Positions 50,880-59,251 of a DNA stretch of 64,000 nucleotides are shown here, one piece after another. Made by a program: the position numbers and the translations under genes. Position 1 is the first letter of the stretch. The number at the start of each line of letters is the position of its first letter. Under the pieces are notes generated by a model, which was not told where the DNA came from, searched no databases, and saw nothing but the letters and a program-made list of their open reading frames with translations. The stretch lies in assembly GCF_002008165.1 (NCBI RefSeq), contig NZ_MRDM01000002.1, positions 62,001-126,000 on the forward strand. Direction: 5' to 3'. This stretch comes from Rhizobium laguerreae (GTDB lineage Bacteria; Pseudomonadota; Alphaproteobacteria; Rhizobiales; Rhizobiaceae).

Positions 50880-51320
50880 GAGATTTCCCCCGAAATGCGG
50901 ACACGTCTCAGCACACGAGGCATAGCCAACGATGGCAGCTAACTGCTTTTTGAAAACTTACACAAGGCGGTGCGTGCGGTTACACCGCCGCTGCACGTCT
51001 CGGCAGAACGAGATCGCCGACCGTGTGAGCTGTCGCCGATCATGTTCGCATGCGCCGCTGCCCTTGCTCCAGCCGCCACCCCACGCTCCGGCTTCCTCGG
51101 GCTCGACCCGAGGATCCACTCTTGCCTCGATCGGCAGCGGGCATGGATCCCAGGCTCAAGGCCTGGGATGACGGAGGGTGGAGGGCGCGTACGCCGTACC
51201 CCCGCCGGCGCAGCAGGCGGGTTTTGCGAAGCCCCCGCTGGCGCAGGGGATGGCATTGAGTATTCGAAATTTCGCCCGCGCCAATCTATGCGTAACCGAA
51301 CGGGAGATCTCCCGTTCGCC
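50880..51320. other. Intergenic region containing a RIME copy
   Basis: 441 bp with no gene; the RIME-type repeat occupies the middle. After it there is a duplicated GCGCAG/GGCGGG-rich segment (51200-51250) similar to the tail of the copy at 59252. Confidence 0.5.
51080..51178. repeat. RIME1-type intergenic mosaic element
   Basis: Palindromes CCTCGGG-CTCGA-CCCGAGG and CCCAGGC-TCAAG-GCCTGGG with the same linker and GATGACGGAG end as the copy at 43245. Confidence 0.8.
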
Positions 51321-51899
51321 TCAGGCCCGCTTCCGCCGCATCTGCGTGACGCTTCGCCAGACGGCCGAGACCAGGAAATAGAAGGCGCCGAGGCCGGCAT
51401 AGCCGGCGATGTTGGCGATGGACGGCGCTTCCGGCATTTGCGCCTGGGCGATGAAGAAGGCGCCTGCCACCGCGGATTGGCCGCCGCTGAGGATCATCGC
51501 CCACTGGCCGCCATCGGTCTTCCATCGCCGGACGGCGGTTCCAAGCTGCAGCAGGCCGGAAAAGATCGCCCAGAGGCCGAAGACGCCGAGAACCCAGTTC
51601 ATGCTCATCGTCAGGGCGACGATCACGGCAGCTGTAGTCACCGCGCTGACGGCGACGTTGATCGCCTGGCTGCGGTTGTTTGGCAGGCCGCCGTTCCGAG
51701 CTGCATCGATGAGGTTGGCGGCGGCATCCCAGGCCGGGTAGAGGATCAGCAAACCCGCCGCGACGGCAAGCGACTGGAGCCCGGCCGTCAAGGCGGCGGC
51801 GACCCAGATGGCGGAAAAGGCTGCGCGGGTGAAGTAATAGCGCGTCAGCCACTCTTCCCTGTCGCCAGACGCGATGGTGGTTTGATCGGTGGTCATCAT
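51321..51899 (-). CDS. HdeD/DUF308-like membrane protein
   Basis: 192 residues from MMTTDQTTIASGDREEWLTRYYFTRAAFSAIWVAAAL. Six hydrophobic segments in three pairs (SLAVAAGLLILYPAWDAAANLI, NVAVSAVTTAAVIVALTMSM, VFGLWAIFSGLLQLGTAVRRW, SGGQSAVAGAFFIAQAQ, GLGAFYFLVSAVWRS) resemble HdeD/DUF308 acid-resistance proteins. Start at 51899 has GGAAAGAG upstream; an earlier in-frame start at 51953 has none. Function not established. Confidence 0.78.
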   Translation of the reverse strand: MMTTDQTTIASGDREEWLTRYYFTRAAFSAIWVAAALTAGLQSLAVAAGLLILYPAWDAAANLIDAARNGGLPNNRSQAINVAVSAVTTAAVIVALTMSMNWVLGVFGLWAIFSGLLQLGTAVRRWKTDGGQWAMILSGGQSAVAGAFFIAQAQMPEAPSIANIAGYAGLGAFYFLVSAVWRSVTQMRRKRA

Positions 51900-52114
51900 G
51901 ATCTCTTTCCTGTGTGTGATGGTGTTGGTCTGATAGGGGCGGCTCACCGTCATCAGCGGCGGCGTCCGTCATCGAGACTGGTTTTCAGCTCCGCCGGGCC
52001 GCTGGCGAGCCGAAGTTCTCCGTCGTTCGGGTCCATCGGCTGCCGGTCAGGCGGCATTCCCTGGTAAATCGCCGGTCGAACCGGGGGCGGCCCGGCCGAC
52101 CGGCGACGACGTGG

Positions 52115-52744
52115 TCATATGGGCGGGACCACGCCATTCTTTCCGACAAGGACCTGATGGGCGAGGGGACCCGAGGCAGCCTTTTCGGCGGGGATGAAGA
52201 CGACGGCGCCGGGAACGAGATCGTCCTTGGTGGCCGGAGCGATGGTCACGACCGGCGTACCGTCCGGAATGGCGATCTTCTTATCCTTGCCGTGATAGGA
52301 GACGGTGACGGTGCGGCCGTCGACGCCCTTGACGGCGTCGGCCACGGTCGCATTGGTCATGCTGCTGTTGGGCTTGAGGTCCCAGCCGTAGCTGCCTTCA
52401 CCGGCACCTTTCATCGCCGGCGGGAAGATCAGCACCTCAAGCGCGCCGTCGCCGCCGCCTTCACTCGGCAGGGATGCGATGCCGACGAAGTCGCCCGGCT
52501 TGATGTCGGTGACCGCAGCATTTGCAACGCTCGCCAGCTTCCAGCAGTCGGCAAGCGTGACATCGATGGTCTCTCCTTCGCGGGTCTTCACCTTGAGAGC
52601 GGAGCCGCTATAGGCGACGATGCTGCCCCTGACGTGGACCTGCTCGGCCTTCTGGTCTTCGGCATGGGCGGGCGCCGCTGGAAGGGCCGCCGACGCGATT
52701 GCGCTGAGCCCAAACGCGAGAGCGGGAAGAATGGTCTTGAACAT
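52115..52744 (-). CDS. Exported protein with repeated small beta domains (DUF5666-like)
   Basis: 209 residues from MFKTILPALAFGLSAIASAALPAAPAHA (signal peptide). The mature part has VHVRGSIVAYSGSALKVKTREGETIDVTLAD, an OB-like barrel of the DUF5666 type, then DIKPGDFVGIASL and a second strand set VDGRTVTVSYHGKDKKIAIPDGTPVVTIAPATKDDLVPGAVVFIPAEK. Rhizobial homologues are often mislabelled as metal transporter parts; nothing here supports transport. A palindrome shared with the TetR gene at 52816 sits 7 bp upstream of its start. Confidence 0.8.
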   Translation of the reverse strand: MFKTILPALAFGLSAIASAALPAAPAHAEDQKAEQVHVRGSIVAYSGSALKVKTREGETIDVTLADCWKLASVANAAVTDIKPGDFVGIASLPSEGGGDGALEVLIFPPAMKGAGEGSYGWDLKPNSSMTNATVADAVKGVDGRTVTVSYHGKDKKIAIPDGTPVVTIAPATKDDLVPGAVVFIPAEKAASGPLAHQVLVGKNGVVPPI

Positions 52745-52750
52745 GCTTGT

Positions 52751-52768
52751 CTTCCTACTAGTTGGTAG
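52751..52768. promoter_or_regulatory. TetR operator candidate upstream of the exported protein
   Basis: CTTCCTACTAGTTGGTAG, an imperfect 18-bp palindrome (7 of 9 pairs). Its reverse complement matches 14 of 18 bases of the site at 53415-53432 next to the TetR gene. Confidence 0.55.
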
Positions 52769-52815
52769 CTTTCTGGTCGTGGTTGTTGCTTCGGGCGTAT
52801 ATTCCGTCCGGAGCT

Positions 52816-53406
52816 CTATCGAGCAGCGGTTGGCGTGAGCCGCTGCAAGGTGGGAGCCAGAATGGTGGCGAAGACCTCCGGAGTCCCGTAGGCCCGGGCT
52901 GAGAGCATGGCGCCATGGACGGAGGCCATGAAGGCTTCAGCCTCGACGCGCGGTTCGCTCGACAGTTTCAAACTCCCGTCCTGAGCGCCTCGTTCCATCG
53001 CCGAGGTCAGCCATGCCGAGGCAAAGCGGAAGAAAGCCTTGACCTCGGCTGCGACCTCCGGCGGCAGTGCCGGCAGTTCGCTCGCAAGCAGGGCGCAGAC
53101 GCAAAACGGCCGGCTTGCATCCTCGATGCACTGGGCCCAGTGGCCTGCATAGGATTGGAGAAGCGCCAAGGGATCCTGCACCCGCTGCTCCAGGCCCGCG
53201 ATACCCGCCTCGGCATCTTCGCGATATCGCACCACAAGCGTGCGCACCAGATCGGTCTTGCTGGGGAAATGGTGATGGATGCTGGCCTTGCGGATCCCGA
53301 CGACGGCAGCAATGTCGGCATAGCTGAAGCCGTTATAGCCTCCGTTCATGATCAGGGTTCGGGCGGAGGCCAGGATCTCGTCGGACGTCGTCAAAAGATT
53401 GCTCAT
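52816..53406 (-). CDS. TetR-family transcription regulator
   Basis: 196 residues. SDEILASARTLIMNGGYNGFSYADIAAVVGIRKASIHHHFPSKTDLVRTLV is the HTH. The ligand domain, with RPFCVCALLASELPALPPEV, is of the AcuR/ComR-like C-terminal type. It lies upstream of the exported protein on the same strand, with related palindromes before each gene, so it probably represses both. Confidence 0.93.
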   Translation of the reverse strand: MSNLLTTSDEILASARTLIMNGGYNGFSYADIAAVVGIRKASIHHHFPSKTDLVRTLVVRYREDAEAGIAGLEQRVQDPLALLQSYAGHWAQCIEDASRPFCVCALLASELPALPPEVAAEVKAFFRFASAWLTSAMERGAQDGSLKLSSEPRVEAEAFMASVHGAMLSARAYGTPEVFATILAPTLQRLTPTAAR

Positions 53407-53414
53407 AAAGCCAT

Positions 53415-53432
53415 CTACCTTCCAGTAGGAAG
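53415..53432. promoter_or_regulatory. TetR operator candidate upstream of its own gene
   Basis: CTACCTTCCAGTAGGAAG, 9 bp from the TetR start; it includes the exact dyad CCTTCC-AGTA-GGAAGG (53418-53433). Shared consensus with the site at 52751 is CTACC-N4-AGTAGGAAG. Confidence 0.55.
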
Positions 53433-53579
53433 GCTGTCAAGCAAAATGCAATTTTCTGCTGTCGGCCGTCGTCGAGGCGGTTACCGTGATGGCGGCATCG
53501 GTTGTAGCGACCAGCCTTGACTCGCCTCGAACCACCAGAACATAATCAGAACACCTAATATGTGGGGATGGAGTTCTGG

Positions 53580-54296
53580 ATGTGCGGCCGCGTCTACATC
53601 AAGACCTCGCTTGAGGAACTGGTGCGCAATTTCGCCTTCGCAGAGCGAGGCGCGATCGATGCGCTCGGAAACCGATTCCCACTCTACAACGGCGCGCCGA
53701 CGCTGGATTATCCCATCATTATTCGCGATATGGTCCGCGAGCCTGACATCATGGGGCCGATCTTCGCCTCGGCGCGCTGGGGTCTGATGCCGGCATGGAT
53801 GAAGCCGGGAGGGCGTCCGCCGCCGATCAATGCGCGCTGCGAGGGCATCGGTACCAACGGCCTGTTCCGCTCGGCCTACAGGTCGCGCCGTTGCCTGGTG
53901 CCGATCAACGGCTTCTTCGAGTGGAAGGATATCTTCGGCACGGGCAAGAACAAGCAGCCCTATGCGATCGCCATGGCCGACGGCTCGCCCTTTGCGCTCG
54001 CCGGCATCTGGGAGACGCGGCGCGACAATGACATAGAGATCCGGAGCTTCGCAATTATCACCTGCGAGCCGAATGAGATGATGGCGCAGATCCATGATCG
54101 GATGCCGGTCATCCTGCATCGTGAGGATTATGAACGCTGGCTATCGCCGGAACCCGATCCAAACGACCTGATGAAGCCATTCCCGGCCGAGCTGATGACC
54201 ATGTGGCCGATCGGCCGCAAAGTGGGTTCGCCCAAGAATGACACGGCTGACATTATCGATCCGATCGACCCCGATCCGGAGCCGACGCTGATCTGA
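53580..54296 (+). CDS. yedK: SOS response-associated peptidase (YedK/HMCES family)
   Basis: 238 residues starting MCGRVY, so Cys2 is exposed after Met removal; in the family Cys2 forms a thiazolidine crosslink with abasic sites in single-stranded DNA. Partner residues are in place: Asn84 in INARCEG, Glu114 in INGFFEWK and His172 in QIHDRMPVIL. Longer in-frame starts would bury Cys2 and are rejected. It is divergent from the TetR gene and followed by a broken gene; no SOS box was identified. Confidence 0.92.
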   Translation: MCGRVYIKTSLEELVRNFAFAERGAIDALGNRFPLYNGAPTLDYPIIIRDMVREPDIMGPIFASARWGLMPAWMKPGGRPPPINARCEGIGTNGLFRSAYRSRRCLVPINGFFEWKDIFGTGKNKQPYAIAMADGSPFALAGIWETRRDNDIEIRSFAIITCEPNEMMAQIHDRMPVILHREDYERWLSPEPDPNDLMKPFPAELMTMWPIGRKVGSPKNDTADIIDPIDPDPEPTLI

Positions 54297-54371
54297 ATTC
54301 ACCGGCTCGGGCGGGAGCCATCCATCAACCATGCGGTCAAAGCGATACCTCGCGAGAGGACAGGACGACGC

Positions 54372-54692
54372 ATGCCAGAACAAATCACCTGGAAATCGTG
54401 GGAACATGTCAGCGGCCGAGAAATCAAATACAAATGGCGGCACGCCTGGAAGGAGAAACCCGGTGACGATTACGTCGCTTTTGACGGCGATACCCAGATC
54501 GGAAGGATATTCCGGCCATAGGCAGGCGGAGGGATCGATAATCGATGGTTCTGGATCGTGGCGACGGACGGCAGCCCTCGACTGGATTGGCCGTCAGCCG
54601 GATACGAGGACAGTGCCTATGTCGCCTCGAGGCGGCTCGAAATGATCTACGAGAGCATCAAGAGCGGGAAACGGAGGACGGCGCACCCATGA
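54372..54692 (+). pseudogene. Small protein gene interrupted by an amber codon
   Basis: ATG 54372 opens MPEQITWKSWEHVSGREIKY, runs 49 codons to RIFRP, hits TAG at 54519-54521, then continues in the same frame: AGGGIDNRWFWIVATDGSPR, GYEDSAYVASRRLEMIYES, to TGA at 54690-54692. Both halves are protein-like and together would give a 106-residue product of the small rhizobial type that carries a WFW...GYEDSA pattern. CAG to TAG is the simplest lesion. Function unknown. Confidence 0.6.
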
Positions 54693-54745
54693 GCATTGAA
54701 GCAGGCAGGCGTGATGTCGGCTTCGCCGATCGCGACGTGAGGGTC

Positions 54746-55348
54746 TCACGCGCCCGACGGTGCAACGGCCCGCAACGCGGTCCTGACGATCGCATCGCCG
54801 AACTCCGGCGAGACCGGGCGATGGCCGACCAGCAGCCGGAAGAAGACCGGTCCGTAGATCATGTCGAGCAGCGCCTCCATATCAAGCGGCGGAACGATTT
54901 CTCCCCGAGCCAGAGCCTCCTCCAGGATGACACGACCCGCGTTGCGGCTCGACAGGATCACCTGATTGCGGAAGGCCTTGGTGAATTCGCTTTCCGGGTC
55001 GGCGGCCGCAAGTGCCATGGTGATCTGCCGCCCGCGCGTGCTCGCAAAGGCAGTCACCAGTCCGCTCATCTGCGCGCCGAGAGCCGCCTGCGCCGTGCCC
55101 CCTCCCACCTCCGCTTCCGGTAGCCGGTTGACCAGAAGAGCGGCCATCGCCAGTTCCTGCGCGTTGGCCCAGGAGCGGTAGATCGTCGGCTTGCCGACAC
55201 CGGACCGCGCCGCCACGGCTTCGATCGTCATGCGGCCAAAACCTTCGGCCATCAGAATTTCGTGGGCGGCCTCCAAGGCACGCCTCTGCGCGGCAGCGCT
55301 TGGCGGCCGCCCGCGTTTCTTCGGTGTTGCGTTACTCTCTTGACTCAT
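54746..55348 (-). CDS. TetR-family transcription regulator
   Basis: 200 residues from MSQESNATPKKRGRPPSAAAQRRALEAAHEILMAEGFGRMTIEAVAARSGVGKPTIYRSWANAQELA. The basic AT-hook-like PKKRGRPP before the HTH is common in this AcrR subgroup. C-terminal TetR_C_16-like domain. An earlier ATG 13 codons upstream lies within the operator palindrome and is less likely. Divergent from the VOC/NTF2/deaminase series. Confidence 0.92.
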   Translation of the reverse strand: MSQESNATPKKRGRPPSAAAQRRALEAAHEILMAEGFGRMTIEAVAARSGVGKPTIYRSWANAQELAMAALLVNRLPEAEVGGGTAQAALGAQMSGLVTAFASTRGRQITMALAAADPESEFTKAFRNQVILSSRNAGRVILEEALARGEIVPPLDMEALLDMIYGPVFFRLLVGHRPVSPEFGDAIVRTALRAVAPSGA

Positions 55349-55352
55349 ATCT

Positions 55353-55370
55353 TTACGATACGTAACGTTA
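55353..55370. promoter_or_regulatory. Operator candidate TTACG-ATA-CGTAA with TAACGTTA
   Basis: Exact 5-3-5 dyad at 55353-55365 overlapping a perfect 8-bp palindrome TAACGTTA at 55363-55370, 4 bp from the TetR start and 30 bp from the divergent VOC start. Inferred TetR site for both. Confidence 0.5.
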
Positions 55371-55399
55371 ATATAAGACCCAGTCAAGGAGGATCACCC

Positions 55400-55849
55400 A
55401 TGCCGAGTTTTGCCCGAAAAGTGAGCGCCTACTTCATCGTCAAGGATGCGGCACGGGCTATCGACTTCTACAAGGAGGCTTTCGGCGCCACGGAAGTCTT
55501 CCGCATGACCGATCCTTCGGACGGGCGGATCGGCCATGCCGAGTTGCGTTTCGGAGAGACGCTGATGATGTTGGCAGACGAATATCCGGACTTCGGCGCC
55601 CTCTCTCCCGATACCATCGGAGGCTCGCCGGTGACCTTCCACATGGACACGGTGTCGACCGACGAAGCACTGGCGCAGGCGCTGTCGGCCGGGGCGACGA
55701 TGCTGCGCCCGGCGACCGACCAGAGTTTCGGCGAGCGGGTGGCGCAGGTGCTTGATCCCTTCGGTCATCGCTGGATGTTGTCGCAAACCATCGAGCAGGT
55801 CACGCCTGAGGAGATGCAACGCCGCTGGAACGAGGGTATGTCGGCGTGA
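55400..55849 (+). CDS. VOC-family protein (PhnB/YdeA-like glyoxalase)
   Basis: 149 residues from ATG 55400 with AAGGAGG eight bases upstream. VSAYFIVKDAARAIDFYKEAFGATEVFRMTDPSDGRIGHAELRFGETLMMLADE is diagnostic of the PhnB-like VOC branch; VAQVLDPFGHRWMLSQTIEQVTPEEM completes it. First gene of a likely operon: its stop overlaps the next start (GTGA). Confidence 0.92.
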   Translation: MPSFARKVSAYFIVKDAARAIDFYKEAFGATEVFRMTDPSDGRIGHAELRFGETLMMLADEYPDFGALSPDTIGGSPVTFHMDTVSTDEALAQALSAGATMLRPATDQSFGERVAQVLDPFGHRWMLSQTIEQVTPEEMQRRWNEGMSA

Positions 55850-56265
55850 GTGCCGCAGCCCTTGAAGCGCTCGAGGAGGCTGAGCGCGCCTTCAACGCGG
55901 CGATGGTGTCCAACGATCCCATCCAGATCGCCGCCTGCATCACCCAGGACTGGGTGCTGGTGACGCCTGAGCGTGGCCCGATCCCTGCACAGGCTATTCT
56001 TTCGGCGATCGGATCCGGTGTCTTGAGCCATGACACGATGACCAAGACGACGCATCACGTCCATCTGCTCGGCAATGTCGCCACGGTTACCGGTCGCGGA
56101 CAGAACACCGGCATGTTCCGTGGCGAACCGATATCGGCCGACGAATGGATCACCGACGTCTATCACCGGCAGGGTAACAGGTGGCGGTGCGTACTGACCC
56201 ACCTCACCCCTGTTTGCAGCCCCTTGGAAATCCCTCCGATTCAAGACAAGATCATCCCGCTCTAG
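55846..56265 (+). CDS. NTF2-like (SnoaL/DUF4440) protein
   Basis: 139 residues from GTG 55846. ALEALEEAERAFNAAMVSNDPIQIAACITQDWVLVTPERGPIPAQAIL and HHVHLLGNVATVTGRGQNTGMFRGEPISADEWITDVYHRQGNRWRCVLTHLTPV are the NTF2-like cone fold. Translationally coupled to the VOC gene. Members may be enzymes or ligand-binding; role here unknown. Confidence 0.88.
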   Translation: MSAAALEALEEAERAFNAAMVSNDPIQIAACITQDWVLVTPERGPIPAQAILSAIGSGVLSHDTMTKTTHHVHLLGNVATVTGRGQNTGMFRGEPISADEWITDVYHRQGNRWRCVLTHLTPVCSPLEIPPIQDKIIPL

Positions 56266-56278
56266 CTGGGGGACTCCG

Positions 56279-56752
56279 ATGGAAAACCACGAGCCGTTTT
56301 TACGCGAGGCGATTGCACTCTCGAAATCCGCGGTGGCAAACGGCGACGAACCGTTTGGCTCTGTGCTGGTGAAGGAGGGCGAAGTCATCCTGCGCGCCGA
56401 AAACAGCGTCTTCAGCGGCCGCGATATGACCAACCACGCAGAGATGAACCTGGTGAAACTGGCGGCGCAGCATTACGACACTGCTTTTTTCGCCGACTGC
56501 ACGCTCTACACCAGCACGGAGCCCTGCGCGATGTGCTCCGGGGCGATTTACTGGTCGGGCATCGGGCGCATGGTGTTTGCGTGTTCCGAAACACGGCTTG
56601 GCGAGATTGCCGGGATCGGGTTGAACGTGCCAAGCCGGGCGGTGTTGCAAACCGGCGCGCGCAACGTCACCGTGGTTGGCCCGACGAACCTCGAAGACGA
56701 AGCCGCCAAAGTCCATCAAGAATTCTGGCCGAAGCATCTGGGCAAGGCTTAG
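56279..56752 (+). CDS. Cytidine/deoxycytidylate deaminase-family nucleoside deaminase
   Basis: 157 residues. Zinc site: His and Glu in TNHAEMNLV (H-A-E) and the two Cys in STEPCAMCSGAIYWSG (PCxxC). The family includes guanine deaminase and tRNA adenosine deaminase; length and IGLNVPSRAVLQ suggest a free nucleobase or nucleoside deaminase rather than TadA. 13 bp after the NTF2 gene, with TGGGGGA as ribosome site, so likely third in the operon. Confidence 0.9.
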   Translation: MENHEPFLREAIALSKSAVANGDEPFGSVLVKEGEVILRAENSVFSGRDMTNHAEMNLVKLAAQHYDTAFFADCTLYTSTEPCAMCSGAIYWSGIGRMVFACSETRLGEIAGIGLNVPSRAVLQTGARNVTVVGPTNLEDEAAKVHQEFWPKHLGKA

Positions 56753-56859
56753 AGGTTGCCGGCGATAAGCCGAGGCAGCTATCTCCCGCAACGCCCGCTA
56801 TCACGGGATCGCTGCACGGATGTCTGGCGGCCGCGCACGCGTAAGACGCGGTTTGCGGC

Positions 56860-57651
56860 TCAGCGCCTGTATTCGGGCTCGCTGCGATCGAGCGCGCGCT
56901 TCACCGATTCCAGATGGAGCCGGGCCGATTCCGGGTCTCCTTCGCGCATTTGCCGGTAGGCCGCTTCGGCGATCTCAGGCGCGACGGCAAGGACGTCACG
57001 TCCGGTCGACAGCGCGAGCGTCTGCACTTCGCAGGCGCGCTCGAGGTAATAGAGGTCGTCCCAGGCCTCTGCGATATTGGGTGCGCAGACCATGACGCCG
57101 TGGTGCTTCATGAAGACGATGTCGGCATCGCCGATTGCGGCCGCGATGCGATCGCCCTCGCGCGCGTCGAGCGCCAGGCCGTTATAGTTGCGGTCGACGG
57201 CCGTGCGTCCATAGAATTTCAAGGCGGTCTGCCCGGCAAAGATCAGGGGATCGCCCTCCGTCATCGAAAGGGCGGTGGCATAAGGCATATGGGTGTGGAA
57301 TGCCGCCTTGGCGCGGGGAATGTTCTTGTGAATCCTGGCGTGGATGTAAAAGGCGGTGGCCTCAGGCTGTCCGCTGCCCGACACCACGTTGCCGTGAAAG
57401 TCGCAGATCAACAACATCGAGGCCGTCAGTTCGGCGAAAGCGTAGCCGTAAGGATTGACGATGAACAGGTCGTCATAGCCGGGAACGACGGCCGAGAAGT
57501 GGTTGCAGATCCCTTCCTCCATGCCGAGCCTTGCCGCCATCCGGAAGCAGGCCGCAAGATCGACGCGGGCCTGCCAGATATCGTCCGTATCAAGTTTCGG
57601 CTGGTTGGGGCCGCCGGCGGGCGAGGGGGCTGTATTGAGGGAGTGCGCCAT
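56860..57651 (-). CDS. Class II aldolase/adducin-family protein
   Basis: 263 residues. The zinc-binding His residues are in AFHTHMPYATALS and MKHHGVMVCAPN; the N-terminal ARVDLAACFRMAARLGMEEGICNHFSAVVPG is the conserved substrate loop. Proteins of this branch are annotated as aldolase II superfamily and act on sugar phosphates or unknown hydroxy acids. Starts at 57651, no close operon partner. Confidence 0.9.
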   Translation of the reverse strand: MAHSLNTAPSPAGGPNQPKLDTDDIWQARVDLAACFRMAARLGMEEGICNHFSAVVPGYDDLFIVNPYGYAFAELTASMLLICDFHGNVVSGSGQPEATAFYIHARIHKNIPRAKAAFHTHMPYATALSMTEGDPLIFAGQTALKFYGRTAVDRNYNGLALDAREGDRIAAAIGDADIVFMKHHGVMVCAPNIAEAWDDLYYLERACEVQTLALSTGRDVLAVAPEIAEAAYRQMREGDPESARLHLESVKRALDRSEPEYRR

Positions 57652-57861
57652 GGGTTCGTTTCAGATTGGTGTCGAAGGAGAGGGTGGCTATGTTCTGGAT
57701 TACCCCCGGATCAGCCTCGCATCAAGCCGGCTGGAGACAAACATGGTTCGCTTCATTTGCAAATCCGCATTGGCGCTCGGCGCACGCGTGAGACGCGGCC
57801 TGCGACCGGCTCGCGACAGTCTGACCGTCGATTGCACAATCTGACAGGCCGCTGCCCCGCC

Positions 57862-58278
57862 TCACATTGGCGGCATTCCCTCGAATTTTTGCACAGCCCG
57901 ATCGGTCTTGTCCCAGGCAAGGCCGCGCGCGGTGTAGGTCACCATCTGCGGTTGGTATCGGCCGGGCTCGTCGAGGCTTGCGGCGTGGATGGTGAAGAAG
58001 TCAGGCATGTAGGAGAAGGTCATATAGACCGGCGAGCCGCAGGCGGGGCAGAAGCCGCGGGTCTTGACGTTGCCGTTGTCGGCGACCATCTGCCAATGCG
58101 TCGCCTGCCCTTCCAGCTTCACCGCCTGCCGGCTCGGGAAGGTCAGATAGGATCCGTGCCCGGTGCCGCTGCTTGCCTGGCAGTCGCGGCATTGGCAGTC
58201 GTTCATCGCAATCGGTTCTGCCGAGATTTCATAGTGGATCGCACCGCAGGCGCATCCGCCGGTGTAAGGCTTGCTCAT
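57862..58278 (-). CDS. GFA/CENP-V-family zinc protein
   Basis: 138 residues. Zinc ligands are GGCACGAIHYE (C-x-C), DCQCRDCQASSG (C-x-x-C) and GFCPACGSPVYMTF (C-x-x-C), as in glutathione-dependent formaldehyde-activating enzyme. It is intact and shows what the N-terminus of the frameshifted relative at 18107 should look like. GAGAGA precedes the ATG. It follows the ArsR-SRPBCC pair with a 43-bp gap and may belong to that operon. Confidence 0.9.
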   Translation of the reverse strand: MSKPYTGGCACGAIHYEISAEPIAMNDCQCRDCQASSGTGHGSYLTFPSRQAVKLEGQATHWQMVADNGNVKTRGFCPACGSPVYMTFSYMPDFFTIHAASLDEPGRYQPQMVTYTARGLAWDKTDRAVQKFEGMPPM

Positions 58279-58321
58279 GTCTCTCTCCTGATAAAACGCC
58301 GTATTGGCGACGGCGGTCGCC

Positions 58322-58786
58322 TCAGTTCTTTTCGTCGGCGATGGCGCCGATCTTCTTCACGACCTTCCTCCAGCCTTCGCCCATCTTCTCGAAGGCGGTC
58401 TCGTTTTTCGGCAGCACGAAGCCGGAATGGATGAGGCGCAGCCGCGTGCCGTTCTCGACCTTGGACAGGATGAAGGTGACGACGGTGTCGAGCGGCGAGC
58501 CGTAGCCGACATTGCCCTCATGCCCGCCCTTCCAGGCGTAGGTGAGACGCTCATTTGGCGTCACCTCCAGCACCCGGCAGTGGATCGTGCCGTCCCAGTC
58601 GCCGGCCGGCGTCGTCTGGTAGGTAAAGTGTTTTCCTTCGATGGGCTCGAATCCGGTAGGAATCATCAGCCAGCGGCCCATCAGATCGGCCGTCGTCAGC
58701 GTTTTCCAGAGCGTCTCCGGTCGATGCGGGAAGACCTCGTCGACCACGATCTCTTGCGTGTCATGTTTCAATGCGGCGTCGTTCAT
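58322..58786 (-). CDS. SRPBCC (AHSA1-like) protein
   Basis: 154 residues. EIVVDEVFPHRPETLWKTLTTADLMGRWLMIPTGFEP and CRVLEVTPNERLTYAWKGGHEGN...LDTVVTFILSKVENGTRLRLIHSGF are AHSA1/START features. Its ATG overlaps the ArsR stop by four bases (ATGA). Fourth ArsR-SRPBCC pair in the window, here linked to a GFA gene. Confidence 0.92.
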   Translation of the reverse strand: MNDAALKHDTQEIVVDEVFPHRPETLWKTLTTADLMGRWLMIPTGFEPIEGKHFTYQTTPAGDWDGTIHCRVLEVTPNERLTYAWKGGHEGNVGYGSPLDTVVTFILSKVENGTRLRLIHSGFVLPKNETAFEKMGEGWRKVVKKIGAIADEKN

Positions 58787-59112
58787 GGATCGATTTCCTT
58801 CAGCAATGTTCTGAGATTTGCAAAGCGTTCGCGCCAGAAGGTGCCGTAATGGCTCATCCAGTCGACAAGCGGCTCCAGGCCTTCCGGCTCGGCGCGGTAA
58901 TAGACCTTCCGGCCTTCGGGGCGCTCAGTGACGAGGCCCGCCTGTTTCAGCGCCTTGAGATGCTGCGAAATGGCGCCCTGCGTGACGCTGCTTGCCCGCG
59001 TCAGTTCGACGACGGTGATCTCGTCGGCATCGACGATCTGTTCGAAGACGGCCCGCCGTGTGGGATCGGCAAGGGCGCGCATGACGGCGGTGATGGAGGC
59101 GGTTTCGGTCAT
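58783..59112 (-). CDS. ArsR-family regulator paired with SRPBCC
   Basis: 109 residues from MTETASITAVMRALADPTRRAVFEQIVDADEITVVELTRASSVTQGAISQHLKALKQAGLVTERPEG. ATG 59112 gives standard length; the frame extends upstream through the operator. No metal-binding Cys. A near-palindrome lies 7 bp upstream. Confidence 0.93.
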   Translation of the reverse strand: MTETASITAVMRALADPTRRAVFEQIVDADEITVVELTRASSVTQGAISQHLKALKQAGLVTERPEGRKVYYRAEPEGLEPLVDWMSHYGTFWRERFANLRTLLKEIDP

Positions 59113-59119
59113 GGGGAAA

Positions 59120-59140
59120 TCAATAGCGTAGGCTAATTGA
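59120..59140. promoter_or_regulatory. Near-palindrome upstream of the ArsR gene
   Basis: TCAATAGC and GCTAATTGA are complementary apart from one extra base and flank GTAG (59120-59140). Position 7 bp upstream of the start suggests autoregulation; inferred. Confidence 0.45.
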
Positions 59141-59251
59141 TGAGTCAATACTAATTTGTTTGGTGGGGTTAGCCGATAGTCACTCCGCCGGTGGCGCGTT
59201 CGCACAATTCCCGCGTACGTCGCTGTATTTTCAGCAGAGTTCGCCCCTTAC

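Noticed and set aside
50970..52067. 365-codon plus-strand frame
   Set aside because: Runs through a RIME repeat and antisense to the HdeD-like gene; composition is not protein-like.
56914..58434. 506-codon plus-strand frame
   Set aside because: Antisense to the aldolase, GFA and SRPBCC genes; it exists because of GC-rich codon bias and matches no family.
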